34,158 bases of DNA from a virus, in the IMG/VR virus record IMGVR_UViG_3300023179_000297, positions 1 to 34,158 of that record; one strand, written 5' to 3'. The notes beneath the pieces are model-generated. The model was not told the origin of the DNA, made no database searches, and was given only the letters and a program-made list of their open reading frames with translations. Position 1 is the stretch's first letter. Every line of letters begins with the position of its first letter. This document shows positions 7,047-13,765 of this stretch, piece after piece. A program made the translations under genes and the position numbers.

Positions 7047-8138
7047 ATGAAAGTAGCAGTTTACACAATTGCACTAAACGAAGAACAGTTCGTGCAACGC
7101 TGGTACAACTCAGCAAAAGACGCTGACTACATTCTTATTGCTGATACTGGATCTACAGATGCTACAATAGAAAAAGCACTAGGGCTAGGAATAAATGTTT
7201 TCTCAGTATCAGTAAAACCTTGGAGATTCGATGTTGCAAGAAACGCTTCTTTAGCGCTACTACCAGACGATATTGATTACTGCATTGCATTAGATATGGA
7301 CGAAGTACTTATTGCAGGCTGGAGAGAAGAACTAGAAATTGCTCACTCGCAGAACTGGACGCGTCCAAGGTACTCGTATACTTGGAATTGGAATGATGAC
7401 GGTACTCCTGGACTAACGTATGGTGGAGACAAGATACATAAAAGAAATGGCTACATGTGGAAACACCCAGTGCACGAAGTGTTAAGAACAGACAGAATTA
7501 CAGAAATTCAAGGATGGACAGGTTTACAAATTCATCATCACGCAGACGACTCTAAGTCGCGCTCGCAGTACATGCCTCTTCTACAACTTTCTGTAGAAGA
7601 AGATCCTAGTGATGACAGAAACGCGTTTTACTATGCTAGAGAACTTTTTAACTACAATGTGCTAGATAAAGCTGCAGAAGAATTCAAAAGACATCTTTCT
7701 CTTCCTAGAGCTTTATGGCCACCAGAAAGAGCAGCGTCAATGCGGTATCTTGCTAAGTGTCTACCAGAAGAAGCTGAGCATTGGTTAAAAATGGCAGTAG
7801 AAGAAGCTCCAGGTAGAAGAGAAGCTATTGTCGATTTAGCTCAGCACTATTACGAAAATAAGCAGTGGGAAGACTCTCTCAAGTATGCGGAGATGGCGTT
7901 GGAGATAAAAGATAAACCATTAGAATTTCTTTGCGAAGCGTACGCTTGGGGAGCAGCTCCGTTTGACTTTGCATCTATAGCTGCTTACAATCTAAAAATG
8001 TACGATAAAAGTATTACCTACGCTAATGAAGCTATTAAAATAGAACCAGATAACGAGAGACTAAAAAATAACTTAGCACTCTCCGTCAAAGCTACAGAAG
8101 ATGACGATCAGAAGGCAAAGCCAAAGAAGCTAACCTAG
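7047..8138 (+). CDS. GT2-family glycosyltransferase with C-terminal TPR repeats
   Basis: A 363-residue GT-A fold glycosyltransferase. The N-terminus has the GT2 nucleotide-sugar motif: VYTIALNEEQFV (5-16), the IADTGSTDAT signature (31-40), and DMDE (83-86) as the metal-binding DxD. Residues about 130-165 hold an acceptor-side segment with W and H residues (WKHPVHEVL, IHHHADD). From about residue 180 to the end are TPR-like helical repeats (YYARELFNYNVLDKAAEEF and similar). Sequences of this architecture are known from bacterial glycan and glycoprotein loci. It ends four bases inside the convergent WhiB gene. Together with the two upstream genes it likely builds or trims a glycan, possibly on the fibre proteins encoded just upstream, which is inference. 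Confidence 0.8.
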   Translation: MKVAVYTIALNEEQFVQRWYNSAKDADYILIADTGSTDATIEKALGLGINVFSVSVKPWRFDVARNASLALLPDDIDYCIALDMDEVLIAGWREELEIAHSQNWTRPRYSYTWNWNDDGTPGLTYGGDKIHKRNGYMWKHPVHEVLRTDRITEIQGWTGLQIHHHADDSKSRSQYMPLLQLSVEEDPSDDRNAFYYARELFNYNVLDKAAEEFKRHLSLPRALWPPERAASMRYLAKCLPEEAEHWLKMAVEEAPGRREAIVDLAQHYYENKQWEDSLKYAEMALEIKDKPLEFLCEAYAWGAAPFDFASIAAYNLKMYDKSITYANEAIKIEPDNERLKNNLALSVKATEDDDQKAKPKKLT

Positions 8139-8626
8139 TCTTTAGAGAACTTTTCTTTTCGTTTTTTTAGTTTTTCTTCTCTTCCATCGTGATACGCGTT
8201 TACTGCGTTAGCGCTTGTTCTACTTTTCCAAGAAAAATCACAGTCGCTGCACACGACTACTTTTACAGTATTCCATCGTCCACCGCCAGGAACATCAACT
8301 ACTATAACGTAGAGACGATTAGGTCTAGCTGAGCAGAGCGGGCATTGAGGATAGCGTTCCCTACGAGATTCTTGACCATTCCACGAGACTGAAAGAGCTC
8401 TTCTAATTTCTCCGTCATCTTTTCCTCCCCAGATTCCCCAGATCTGTCTGTGCTCAAGTGCCCACTTTAGACATTCTTTTCTTACTGGACACGAGAAACA
8501 AAGATTTTTTGCTTGATACTTTTCAGCAGGATCAGTTGAAAAAAAGTAGTCTCTTATTTTTTCATTTTCTTTCCTTGAGCATGCTGAATCTTTTTGCCAT
8601 GTAAGATCACCGGGATTTAGACTCAC
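8135..8626 (-). CDS. WhiB-family iron-sulphur transcription regulator with extra C-terminal zinc ribbon
   Basis: A 163-residue protein. Residues 1-80 are a WhiB domain: four cluster-binding cysteines C16, C43, C46 and C52 (CFSCPVRKEC) and the turn GIWGG (64-68). WhiB proteins are actinobacterial [4Fe-4S] regulators that bind the primary sigma factor; a mycobacteriophage TM4 WhiB is known to repress host whiB2 and affect superinfection. An unusual second half carries CPLC (95-98) and CSDC (126-129), a likely zinc ribbon, then a basic tail (KLKKRKEKF). The start is GTG at 8626, directly after the upstream TAA, with GGAGA ten bases before it. It is the last gene of the - strand block and meets the + strand GT2 gene tail-to-tail with a 4-base overlap. 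It strongly suggests an actinobacterial host. Confidence 0.85.
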   Translation of the reverse strand: MSLNPGDLTWQKDSACSRKENEKIRDYFFSTDPAEKYQAKNLCFSCPVRKECLKWALEHRQIWGIWGGKDDGEIRRALSVSWNGQESRRERYPQCPLCSARPNRLYVIVVDVPGGGRWNTVKVVVCSDCDFSWKSRTSANAVNAYHDGREEKLKKRKEKFSKD

Positions 8627-8965
8627 TTATACTATCTCCACCCAGGTAATGAAGATAACATCGTCTACATAGTCGCCTTCTCTTGTTTCCCCGTTCTCGT
8701 TGCATACGGAAAAATCAATTTCGCTATCTACTGCGCCAGCGTACCCGTAAGCCACATGCGATTTGTCTAAAGAAGAAAAGCTTTCTCCAAGAGATGAAAA
8801 TACTCCGTCTCTTTGTATTGCAGAGGCTAAGGCGCGTCTAATTACCTCATTTTCAATATCAACATGTTCTTCTGTAAAAAAGATAGTAGAAGTATCGTGA
8901 AGAGGTTCATGCCCTTCTCCAGTCCATTCTTTCCACAAAAGTTCGCCTATACGCGAGTCTTTCAC
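8627..8965 (-). CDS. Hypothetical acidic protein upstream of WhiB
   Basis: Unrecognised. The frame is open back to a TTG at 9034 and an ATG at 8995, but neither has a ribosome site. GTG at 8965 is preceded by AAGGAG with seven bases of spacing, so a 112-residue product beginning KDSRIGELLWKEW after the start is preferred. It is acidic, with a mixed alpha/beta look, a central Ser-rich segment (FSSLGESFSSLDKS) and a hydrophobic C-terminus (VIFITWVEIV). It has a single Cys and no known motif. Its stop abuts the WhiB GTG, so the two are co-translated and may share regulation; a role with WhiB is only suggested by that. Confidence 0.55.
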   Translation of the reverse strand: MKDSRIGELLWKEWTGEGHEPLHDTSTIFFTEEHVDIENEVIRRALASAIQRDGVFSSLGESFSSLDKSHVAYGYAGAVDSEIDFSVCNENGETREGDYVDDVIFITWVEIV

Positions 8966-9120
8966 AGCTATGCTCCTTACGCCAGTAAGGACCATTGTAT
9001 ATCGAGTAGAAATAGAATGTACGGTATAGAGCAATTTTTTACAACGTGTTACTACCCTAGCATGCTAGTGAAAGTGTCTCTAATCACTGTAGAGACGCTG
9101 TGTTTTTAACTAAAAGCTAG
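8966..9120. promoter_or_regulatory. Intergenic region upstream of the WhiB pair, with palindromes
   Basis: This is one of the few real gaps in the - strand block and probably regulates the two genes to its left. On the - strand, TACAAT at 8999-8994 fits an actinobacterial TANNNT -10 box, but no matching -35 box is seen. A perfect 12-base palindrome CTAGCATGCTAG (9057-9068) could be an operator. A stem-loop lies at 9076-9096 and is listed separately. No reading frame with a ribosome site is seen here. Confidence 0.35.
9076..9096 (+). terminator. Weak intrinsic-terminator-like stem-loop
   Basis: GTCTCTA (9076-9082) pairs with TAGAGAC (9090-9096) around a seven-base loop. On the + strand a T-run (TGTTTTT, 9101-9107) follows after a few bases, as in a rather weak terminator; on the - strand no T-run follows. 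It might stop + strand read-through from the sugar locus, or simply be an operator or RNA structure at the end of the gene at 9121-9648. Confidence 0.3.
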
Positions 9121-9648
9121 TTATGCAGCGTTATACGTGCCTAAGTACATGTCTCCTTGTGCGTCTGGCCACAGATACTGATAGTACTTTGGTTTCTCTC
9201 CAGTATCTTCTTTCCAGTTAAACTTAGAGTACCATTCATAATTTTTATATAATAGCGCTACCCTATGAGTAGAAGCAAGCTCTTCGTATTTTTCTGTGTC
9301 TTGCATCCAACTAGGAAGAGTAAGACTTTGCGATATAGAACCAGACATAACAGCAATATCGTATGTTTTATATATTTTACCAAGCATAGAAGATTTGAAG
9401 CCTCGGCTAATCCATTCAAAGTACGTGGCTGAAAGATAAGAAACAAGCGCAGTCTCGTGTCCTCTCCACATCTTCGTGGCTGGATGATTTGCCCAACCCT
9501 TAGGGTCTCTGTAGTTACCTTGTGGGTCTAACTTAGTTATTGCAAGAAGAATTTGCCATCCTTCTAAAGTTTGTTTGTTTAAGCGCTTATTATCAAGTTC
9601 TTTTGCTATGTGCTTGAATGAGCTAGTTTGCGATAGAAACGTTTGCAT
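9121..9648 (-). CDS. Pyrimidine dimer DNA glycosylase / endonuclease V-like (MSMEG_6728-type)
   Basis: A 175-residue protein that fits the small pyrimidine-dimer glycosylase-like family (PF03013, MSMEG_6728-type) common in actinobacteria. Seen are MQTFL at the start, LDNKRLNKQTLEGWQIL (18-34), GWANHPATKMWRGHE (51-65) and a C-terminal half with ASTHRVALLYKNYEWY followed by YQYLWP. Family members are expected to excise UV-induced pyrimidine dimers by base-excision repair, as T4 endonuclease V does; a sunlit habitat would favour this. The ATG at 9648 has a modest GGA-rich site. A 47-base gap separates it from the zinc-ribbon gene upstream. Assignment rests on the conserved N-terminal pattern, and repair activity is inferred. 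Confidence 0.75.
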   Translation of the reverse strand: MQTFLSQTSSFKHIAKELDNKRLNKQTLEGWQILLAITKLDPQGNYRDPKGWANHPATKMWRGHETALVSYLSATYFEWISRGFKSSMLGKIYKTYDIAVMSGSISQSLTLPSWMQDTEKYEELASTHRVALLYKNYEWYSKFNWKEDTGEKPKYYQYLWPDAQGDMYLGTYNAA

Positions 9649-9695
9649 TAGTTGTATCTTCCGTCCTTTTGTCTTTGCGTGTTTGTTCTATAATA

Positions 9696-9980
9696 TCACA
9701 AGTCATCTTCTTCGTCTATTATATCTGCGTAATGTTGAAGTATATCCATATTAGAAGTGTATATTCCAACAACTGTTACTTCTCCGCAAGAGTAGCATTC
9801 ATTTACCTCTGGCGACAGCTCCATAGGCACTTTTACGCCTATCAAACGAGAAACTAATTTACCATCTTGGCTAACGCTTTCTGGCTCCCAGAAACTGTTG
9901 TTGTCTATCCAACATTTTTCACACACCGGGACAAACTCTTCTTCTTGATATTCTTCGTCTTCAAAGTCTTCTGTACTCAT
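9696..9980 (-). CDS. Small acidic zinc-ribbon protein
   Basis: A 94-residue protein not matched to a named family. It has an acidic N-terminus (FEDEEYQEEEF), two Cys pairs CEKC (20-23) and CYSC (62-65) spaced as in a zinc ribbon, then an acidic C-terminus (ADIIDEEDDL). Such small treble-clef or ribbon proteins in phages often bind nucleic acids or RNA polymerase, but the acid ends point to a protein partner instead; no function is claimed. Its ATG overlaps the stop of the methyltransferase-like gene (ATGA), so the two are translationally coupled. Confidence 0.6.
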   Translation of the reverse strand: MSTEDFEDEEYQEEEFVPVCEKCWIDNNSFWEPESVSQDGKLVSRLIGVKVPMELSPEVNECYSCGEVTVVGIYTSNMDILQHYADIIDEEDDL

Positions 9981-11239
9981 ACAACACCAGTCTTATCTTC
10001 CAATGAATACCATCTTTTCTTCACCGCATGGCGTGAGAAACCTTTATCAGTCTCTATAAGATACTCTCTGTCACCTATAAGAACCGCGTCATCTCCTTGA
10101 GGATTACCATTCAAAGAATCTTTTATGCCCTTAGCGAGCCACGAGGCGGCTTGTACGGGTACCGCCTTGCCCCATACCGCACGAAGAGCGCTGTAGTCAC
10201 GGGATTCTGAAATATTCCATTCATCAGGAAGACCTTGCATACGCGCTGATTCTCTGTGCGTTATCAATCTTGGTTCAGTAGGGTGAACAACATGCTCAAG
10301 AGCTGATCCTGTAAGAACGTTGCACCAGTGATCTTCCTTCCAGCGATACGGCTGTGAGAATCCAAGCTTAAAGTTTTTTCTAATAACGCGAGGAGAAATA
10401 TCAATCCACTTCTGAGGAAATTCTCCATTATTAAGTTCTACTGCTTTTTTAAGAGCCCCGCCAAGATCTCCGTTTCCTTCCCAACCTTCATTTCCAATAA
10501 TGTCAAACACCTCTTGCACTCTTTGCGCGTGTATGTTCTCAACCCCAATGTGGCCGTCAACAAACCCGTCCTTTGAGATTAAGTGCTTTACCCACTTTGA
10601 AGAAGGAGAAGTGTACCGTTGCTTATTCCATGTATGAGGCAGTTTAGCAAGATCTCCAATAATATCCATTATTCTTGGGAGCTCTTCTGGTTCGTTAAGA
10701 GGTATTGACAACTTTAGACCAGTTTCTACTGCTACCCAGAAGTACCTTGGTCTGTACGAAAATCCACCAACTTGTAGATTATTTTCTTTTATGTGGTAAA
10801 GATCGTATTTTTTACCTGATATCTCTTCTACCATGCTTCGGTACTTAAGCATAGCGTCTCTTCCTTGATTGTATGCCTGTTGTACACACTCGAAAACAAT
10901 GGCGCGAGGCTTTACCCGTCCAGCGTACTTCATGAACGCCACGGTATGCTCGTGCGCCTTTGAGTCAGGTCCTCTATTAGCGGGACCAGACCAGACTGAC
11001 CAACCAGAGCAAGGAGGACACCCGAGAACAATATCTGCTTTCTGTAAAGGCCACTCATTAGGATCTTCAGAAAAGTAACTTGACCAATTGTTTCCAAGAA
11101 GATGTCGATTATTTTGAGCTACAACATTTCCAAAGTCGAGAGTGCCTGTACGAAGCATCATCTCCATGTCATTTTGAACAAAGCCAAGACTCATGAAAGC
11201 GGCAAGACCGTTACAGTCTATGAAACTTAGCTTACTCAA
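9977..11239 (-). CDS. C5 cytosine DNA methyltransferase-like protein
   Basis: A 420-residue protein with the C5-methyltransferase motif order: motif IV GCPPCSGWS (73-81) with catalytic Cys77, motif VI FECVQ (116-120), motif VIII YRPRYFWV (162-169), motif IX ITHRESARMQGLPDEW (326-341) and motif X WGKAVPVQAASWLA (356-369). Motif I is odd: FIDCNGLAAFMSLGF instead of the usual D-L-F-A-G-x-G-G, and motif VI has FEC where ENV is typical. The start is TTG at 11239, with AAAGG eight bases before it. A 66-base AT-rich gap upstream could hold a promoter (TAGAAT or TACTAT boxes). It may methylate phage DNA against host restriction. In a phage that may contain hydroxymethylcytosine, the altered SAM-site motif raises the question whether it uses a different cofactor or substrate. 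Confidence 0.8.
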   Translation of the reverse strand: MSKLSFIDCNGLAAFMSLGFVQNDMEMMLRTGTLDFGNVVAQNNRHLLGNNWSSYFSEDPNEWPLQKADIVLGCPPCSGWSVWSGPANRGPDSKAHEHTVAFMKYAGRVKPRAIVFECVQQAYNQGRDAMLKYRSMVEEISGKKYDLYHIKENNLQVGGFSYRPRYFWVAVETGLKLSIPLNEPEELPRIMDIIGDLAKLPHTWNKQRYTSPSSKWVKHLISKDGFVDGHIGVENIHAQRVQEVFDIIGNEGWEGNGDLGGALKKAVELNNGEFPQKWIDISPRVIRKNFKLGFSQPYRWKEDHWCNVLTGSALEHVVHPTEPRLITHRESARMQGLPDEWNISESRDYSALRAVWGKAVPVQAASWLAKGIKDSLNGNPQGDDAVLIGDREYLIETDKGFSRHAVKKRWYSLEDKTGVV

Positions 11240-11305
11240 AGAACACGCCTTTCGTATAGTACGTATTCTAACCCTATACTACTAACGCGCGGAATGAGTG
11301 GTAAA

Positions 11306-11623
11306 CTAAGAAGAAATGTTGGCTTGTTTTTCTAAGAAGATCATGCCTACTTCGTATCCGCATCCGGCGTAGCCAGCTACATCTATCCAAGTGTCACCTT
11401 GGAACCCTGACTTAGAAGCGTATCGTGCTACCTTTAGTCCAATCATCATCATAGCTACATCTTCACTAGTGACAGCAGAACCGAGTATAACAGACCAAAT
11501 CTTTGCTATTCGATCAAAGTTTTCTTCAGGGCCGCCGTACTGTATGTCTCTTTCACCAGAGATAATTTTTGCTGCTTCTCTTAAAGCTTCTACCCTGTAC
11601 TTTACTGGTTCTTCAGATGACAT
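11306..11623 (-). CDS. DUF6378-type phage protein
   Basis: A 105-residue all-helical protein. The pattern RDIQYGGPEENFDRIAKIW, TSEDVAMMMIGLKVARYA and DTWIDVAGYAG fits the DUF6378 family, widespread in phages and of unknown function. The order of conserved residues (YG, then D..K..R, then D..D..GYA) recalls DUF1599, a domain linked by others to nucleotide modification; that link is only an impression here. The ATG at 11623 follows AGAGG nine bases upstream and lies one base after the upstream stop. The 66-base gap downstream separates it from the C5 methyltransferase-like gene. Confidence 0.65.
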   Translation of the reverse strand: MSSEEPVKYRVEALREAAKIISGERDIQYGGPEENFDRIAKIWSVILGSAVTSEDVAMMMIGLKVARYASKSGFQGDTWIDVAGYAGCGYEVGMIFLEKQANISS

Positions 11624-11624
11624 C

Positions 11625-11834
11625 TTACTGTGCCTCTTCCATTTTTGCTCGTATTGTTACTTTAGCTACCATATCACTTTCTAACGTGCCATCTACATCG
11701 CTAACTTGTAGCTCGGTGTCGTACGGGAGATCTGCACTGTCATCATTAATGTATTTTTTCCATCTAGTGGTCGCATTAGACACTATTTCTTTTACATTTT
11801 TACCAGTTACAGTAAATTGCACTGTGGATCTCAC
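11625..11834 (-). CDS. Small conserved-looking hypothetical protein
   Basis: A 69-residue protein starting RSTVQFTVTGKNVKEIVSN after the start codon, with an alternating beta-alpha-beta pattern and ending in an acidic/basic mix (VTIRAKMEEAQ). It could be a small ferredoxin-like or dsRBD-like alpha/beta fold, but no motif supports a function. The start is GTG at 11834, whose G is shared with the TAG of the upstream gene, so expression depends on coupled translation. It lies between a KOW/SH3-like protein and the DUF6378 gene. Confidence 0.5.
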   Translation of the reverse strand: MRSTVQFTVTGKNVKEIVSNATTRWKKYINDDSADLPYDTELQVSDVDGTLESDMVAKVTIRAKMEEAQ

Positions 11835-12253
11835 TAGCTTATTCTTTTCTGTATTTGGTGAGGAGAGTAGTGCGAGCCGTCTAGTATTGGAAGTTTATCA
11901 TCTGTAGATTTAACAATGATATCTCCAAAACGAACTCCTACAACTTTTCCACGTCTACCATTGTGAAGTACGCCAGTTGAACCGTCATACGCATCGTTCT
12001 TAACACGTACTTCATCACCAACACTTATAAACCCTGGTCTAGCGTCTTCCCATTTCTCATCTTTTTTCTCTGGAACAACTGAGTGAGTTAGCGCTAGTTG
12101 AGAGAATAAGTTAACTACTTCTTTTGCACCTTGCGGTGAAATATTTATTTTTTCCCATGTTTCTAGCAATTTAAGAAGAGCGTTGCCTACTCCAACTTTT
12201 ACTCGTGCTTCTTGCATTTGAGAGCGCACCCACTCATAATTTACTTCAGGCAT
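11834..12253 (-). CDS. Hypothetical protein with C-terminal SH3/KOW-like segment
   Basis: A frame is open to 12286, but ATG at 12253 has an AAGGA site overlapping the upstream stop and is the preferred start, giving 139 residues (MPEVNYEWVRSQ). The N-terminal two-thirds is helical (NALLKLLETWEKI, QGAKEVVNLFSQLAL). Residues about 87-130 resemble a small beta-barrel: GDEVRVKNDAYDG, then RRGKVVGVRFGDIIV, as in KOW or SH3-like domains that bind nucleic acid or protein. No family was recognised. It follows the dUTPase-type gene by five bases and is co-transcribed with it. Confidence 0.55.
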   Translation of the reverse strand: MPEVNYEWVRSQMQEARVKVGVGNALLKLLETWEKINISPQGAKEVVNLFSQLALTHSVVPEKKDEKWEDARPGFISVGDEVRVKNDAYDGSTGVLHNGRRGKVVGVRFGDIIVKSTDDKLPILDGSHYSPHQIQKRIS

Positions 12254-12258
12254 GTAAG

Positions 12259-12738
12259 TTATCCTTCTTTCTTCTCTGGAGCGCATTTAGCGCATAAATC
12301 GCTTTCTGTGCCCACGCCAATATCATCTATAGCGCGCGTGCACATGCGACATTTTACTCCTACTTCTTTTACTTTGTACCCATCTAGTTGACGTTTTCTA
12401 TTTTTTTCCATTTTTTCTACGTAAAATGCGTCTAGTACTTCGTCTGTTCCTCCGGCCGCAACGATGATATTTGCAACAAAATGAAGAACATCAACAGCTT
12501 CTTTTATAATTTCTTCTCTATCAGCATACGGATCGTCATGCTGCCATGGCTTCCATGAGATTGCTTGACGCATCTCTGCCAGCTCATCGTCAATGGCTAG
12601 CATATTCCAGCGCATGTACTCGACTAAGTTTCTTATATTTTCAGGCGTGTCACCTTCTAGTTTTTCATAGTCAATTCGATACACGCTTTTTTGTAGATCT
12701 TTTGTTTTTTCTAACCATGTATTAAAAAGTATTCCCAT
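12259..12738 (-). CDS. All-alpha NTP pyrophosphatase (dimeric dUTPase / possible dCTPase) with zinc ribbon
   Basis: A 159-residue protein. Residues 38-122 match the dimeric dUTPase group of the all-alpha NTP pyrophosphatase (MazG-like) superfamily: IDDELAEM (E52xxE55), SWKPW (61-65), and EEIIKEAVDVLHF with E80xxD83 as metal ligands, followed by KNRKRQLDGY. These enzymes hydrolyse dUTP (and in T4 gp56 also dCTP) to the monophosphate. A C-terminal CRMC (130-133) and CAKC (149-152) form an added zinc ribbon not typical of the family. ATG at 12738 lies just after the upstream stop, with AAGGA about ten bases before it. It supplies dUMP, and if it acts on dCTP it would supply dCMP for the ThyA-family hydroxymethylase candidate and keep plain dC out of DNA. 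Substrate cannot be told from sequence. Confidence 0.75.
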   Translation of the reverse strand: MGILFNTWLEKTKDLQKSVYRIDYEKLEGDTPENIRNLVEYMRWNMLAIDDELAEMRQAISWKPWQHDDPYADREEIIKEAVDVLHFVANIIVAAGGTDEVLDAFYVEKMEKNRKRQLDGYKVKEVGVKCRMCTRAIDDIGVGTESDLCAKCAPEKKEG

Positions 12739-12739
12739 G

Positions 12740-13765
12740 CTATTTTGTTCCTTTCTTACTATATAAGCCAAGAGCGTTATGCAGTTCTACTGCAGCATCT
12801 CTTCTTGATGGCATACTTTTTACGTATGCTTCTCTCTGCTGGTACGCAAGTGCTACTCTATCTTCTTCAGAAAGATCTTCTATTCTTGCTGCAAGATACA
12901 TCCACGAGTCTCCTAGTACACTGCTTTCTTGCCAATTGGTAGCAATAGGAGTAAGAGAATTAAGACACTGCGGTATTCTGTAACTCCACCATGTTCCGTT
13001 TTGATGAGGAGTAATAAGTGCGCCTATTCCACTCGCTATTTGCGCAAGCACTTGCGCGTCAGTCCAGCCCTTGTGCCATTTCATTGGCACAGTAGGATTC
13101 GCTAATGTTGCTGCAGTAGACTTTATCCATGGAGTAGAATAGTTTTCTACTACCCATTTTTCTCTTCTTTCTATCTCTATAACATCTTGATTAGATAGTA
13201 AATACGAGTCAATATTTACAGCCATAAGTGAATCTCTAGCTAGTTCTGGTAATTGTTTTTTAACAGATTCTATGTCACCCCATGGAAGAGAAGGGTACAG
13301 CGTTACTGGCCATTTCTCGGTTATTAAGTAATCTATAACATCTATGAGACTGTCTAACACAGTTGGCTGCGTCGCGTAAGAAAAGCTTTTTCTGTACGAA
13401 TAGAAAGGCTTAGTTAAATTGTCTGGAGTTTTGCTTATTGCTTTTAAGCTAGAAGTAATGCGCGTAGGCTCTGGAGCGTCAATAAGTAGCCTAAGTTTTG
13501 GAGACTTTAGCATAACGTCAATTACGCTAAGAGCTCCATACACTCTGTTAGCGCTTAAGCTAGTTAAAGGGCTTATGCCTACTAGTACAGAATCGTATTC
13601 TTCTAAGTCTTTACTATTCCATGAAACGTCTGGGTCTTCTTGAATTACTATGTGTCCTTGTTCCTCGAGAACTTTAACTATTGCACCCGCAAAAGAAAGA
13701 GACCTGGTATTCGCGTCCTTAGACGTATGAGGCGCTGACATCCCAGTGACTAGTACTTTACTCAT
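12740..13765 (-). CDS. GT-B-like glycosyltransferase, paralogue 2
   Basis: A 341-residue protein related to the gene immediately upstream. Both start with a short strand and loop (KVLVTGMSAPHT here), then a helix of the form SLSFAGAIVKVLEEQGH, then YDSVLVGISPLTSLSANR, as in the N-terminal Rossmann domain of GT-B enzymes. The C-terminal half has HQNGTWWSYRIPQCLNSLTP followed by SVLGDSW, matching the upstream paralogue's GSGWWRSRFLYAAHVGSV and DPLGDSY; this is where GT-B enzymes bind the nucleotide sugar. The start overlaps the upstream stop (ATGA). It sits among replication genes, not in the + strand sugar locus, so DNA is a likely acceptor. It is shorter than its partner, mostly in the middle, and could have a different sugar or anomer. 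Function is inferred. Confidence 0.6.
   Translation of the reverse strand: MSKVLVTGMSAPHTSKDANTRSLSFAGAIVKVLEEQGHIVIQEDPDVSWNSKDLEEYDSVLVGISPLTSLSANRVYGALSVIDVMLKSPKLRLLIDAPEPTRITSSLKAISKTPDNLTKPFYSYRKSFSYATQPTVLDSLIDVIDYLITEKWPVTLYPSLPWGDIESVKKQLPELARDSLMAVNIDSYLLSNQDVIEIERREKWVVENYSTPWIKSTAATLANPTVPMKWHKGWTDAQVLAQIASGIGALITPHQNGTWWSYRIPQCLNSLTPIATNWQESSVLGDSWMYLAARIEDLSEEDRVALAYQQREAYVKSMPSRRDAAVELHNALGLYSKKGTK

Noticed and set aside
8139-8180. T-rich run after the GT2 gene as an intrinsic terminator
   Set aside because: The + strand is T-rich here but no stem precedes the run, and the bases code for the Lys/Glu-rich end of WhiB.
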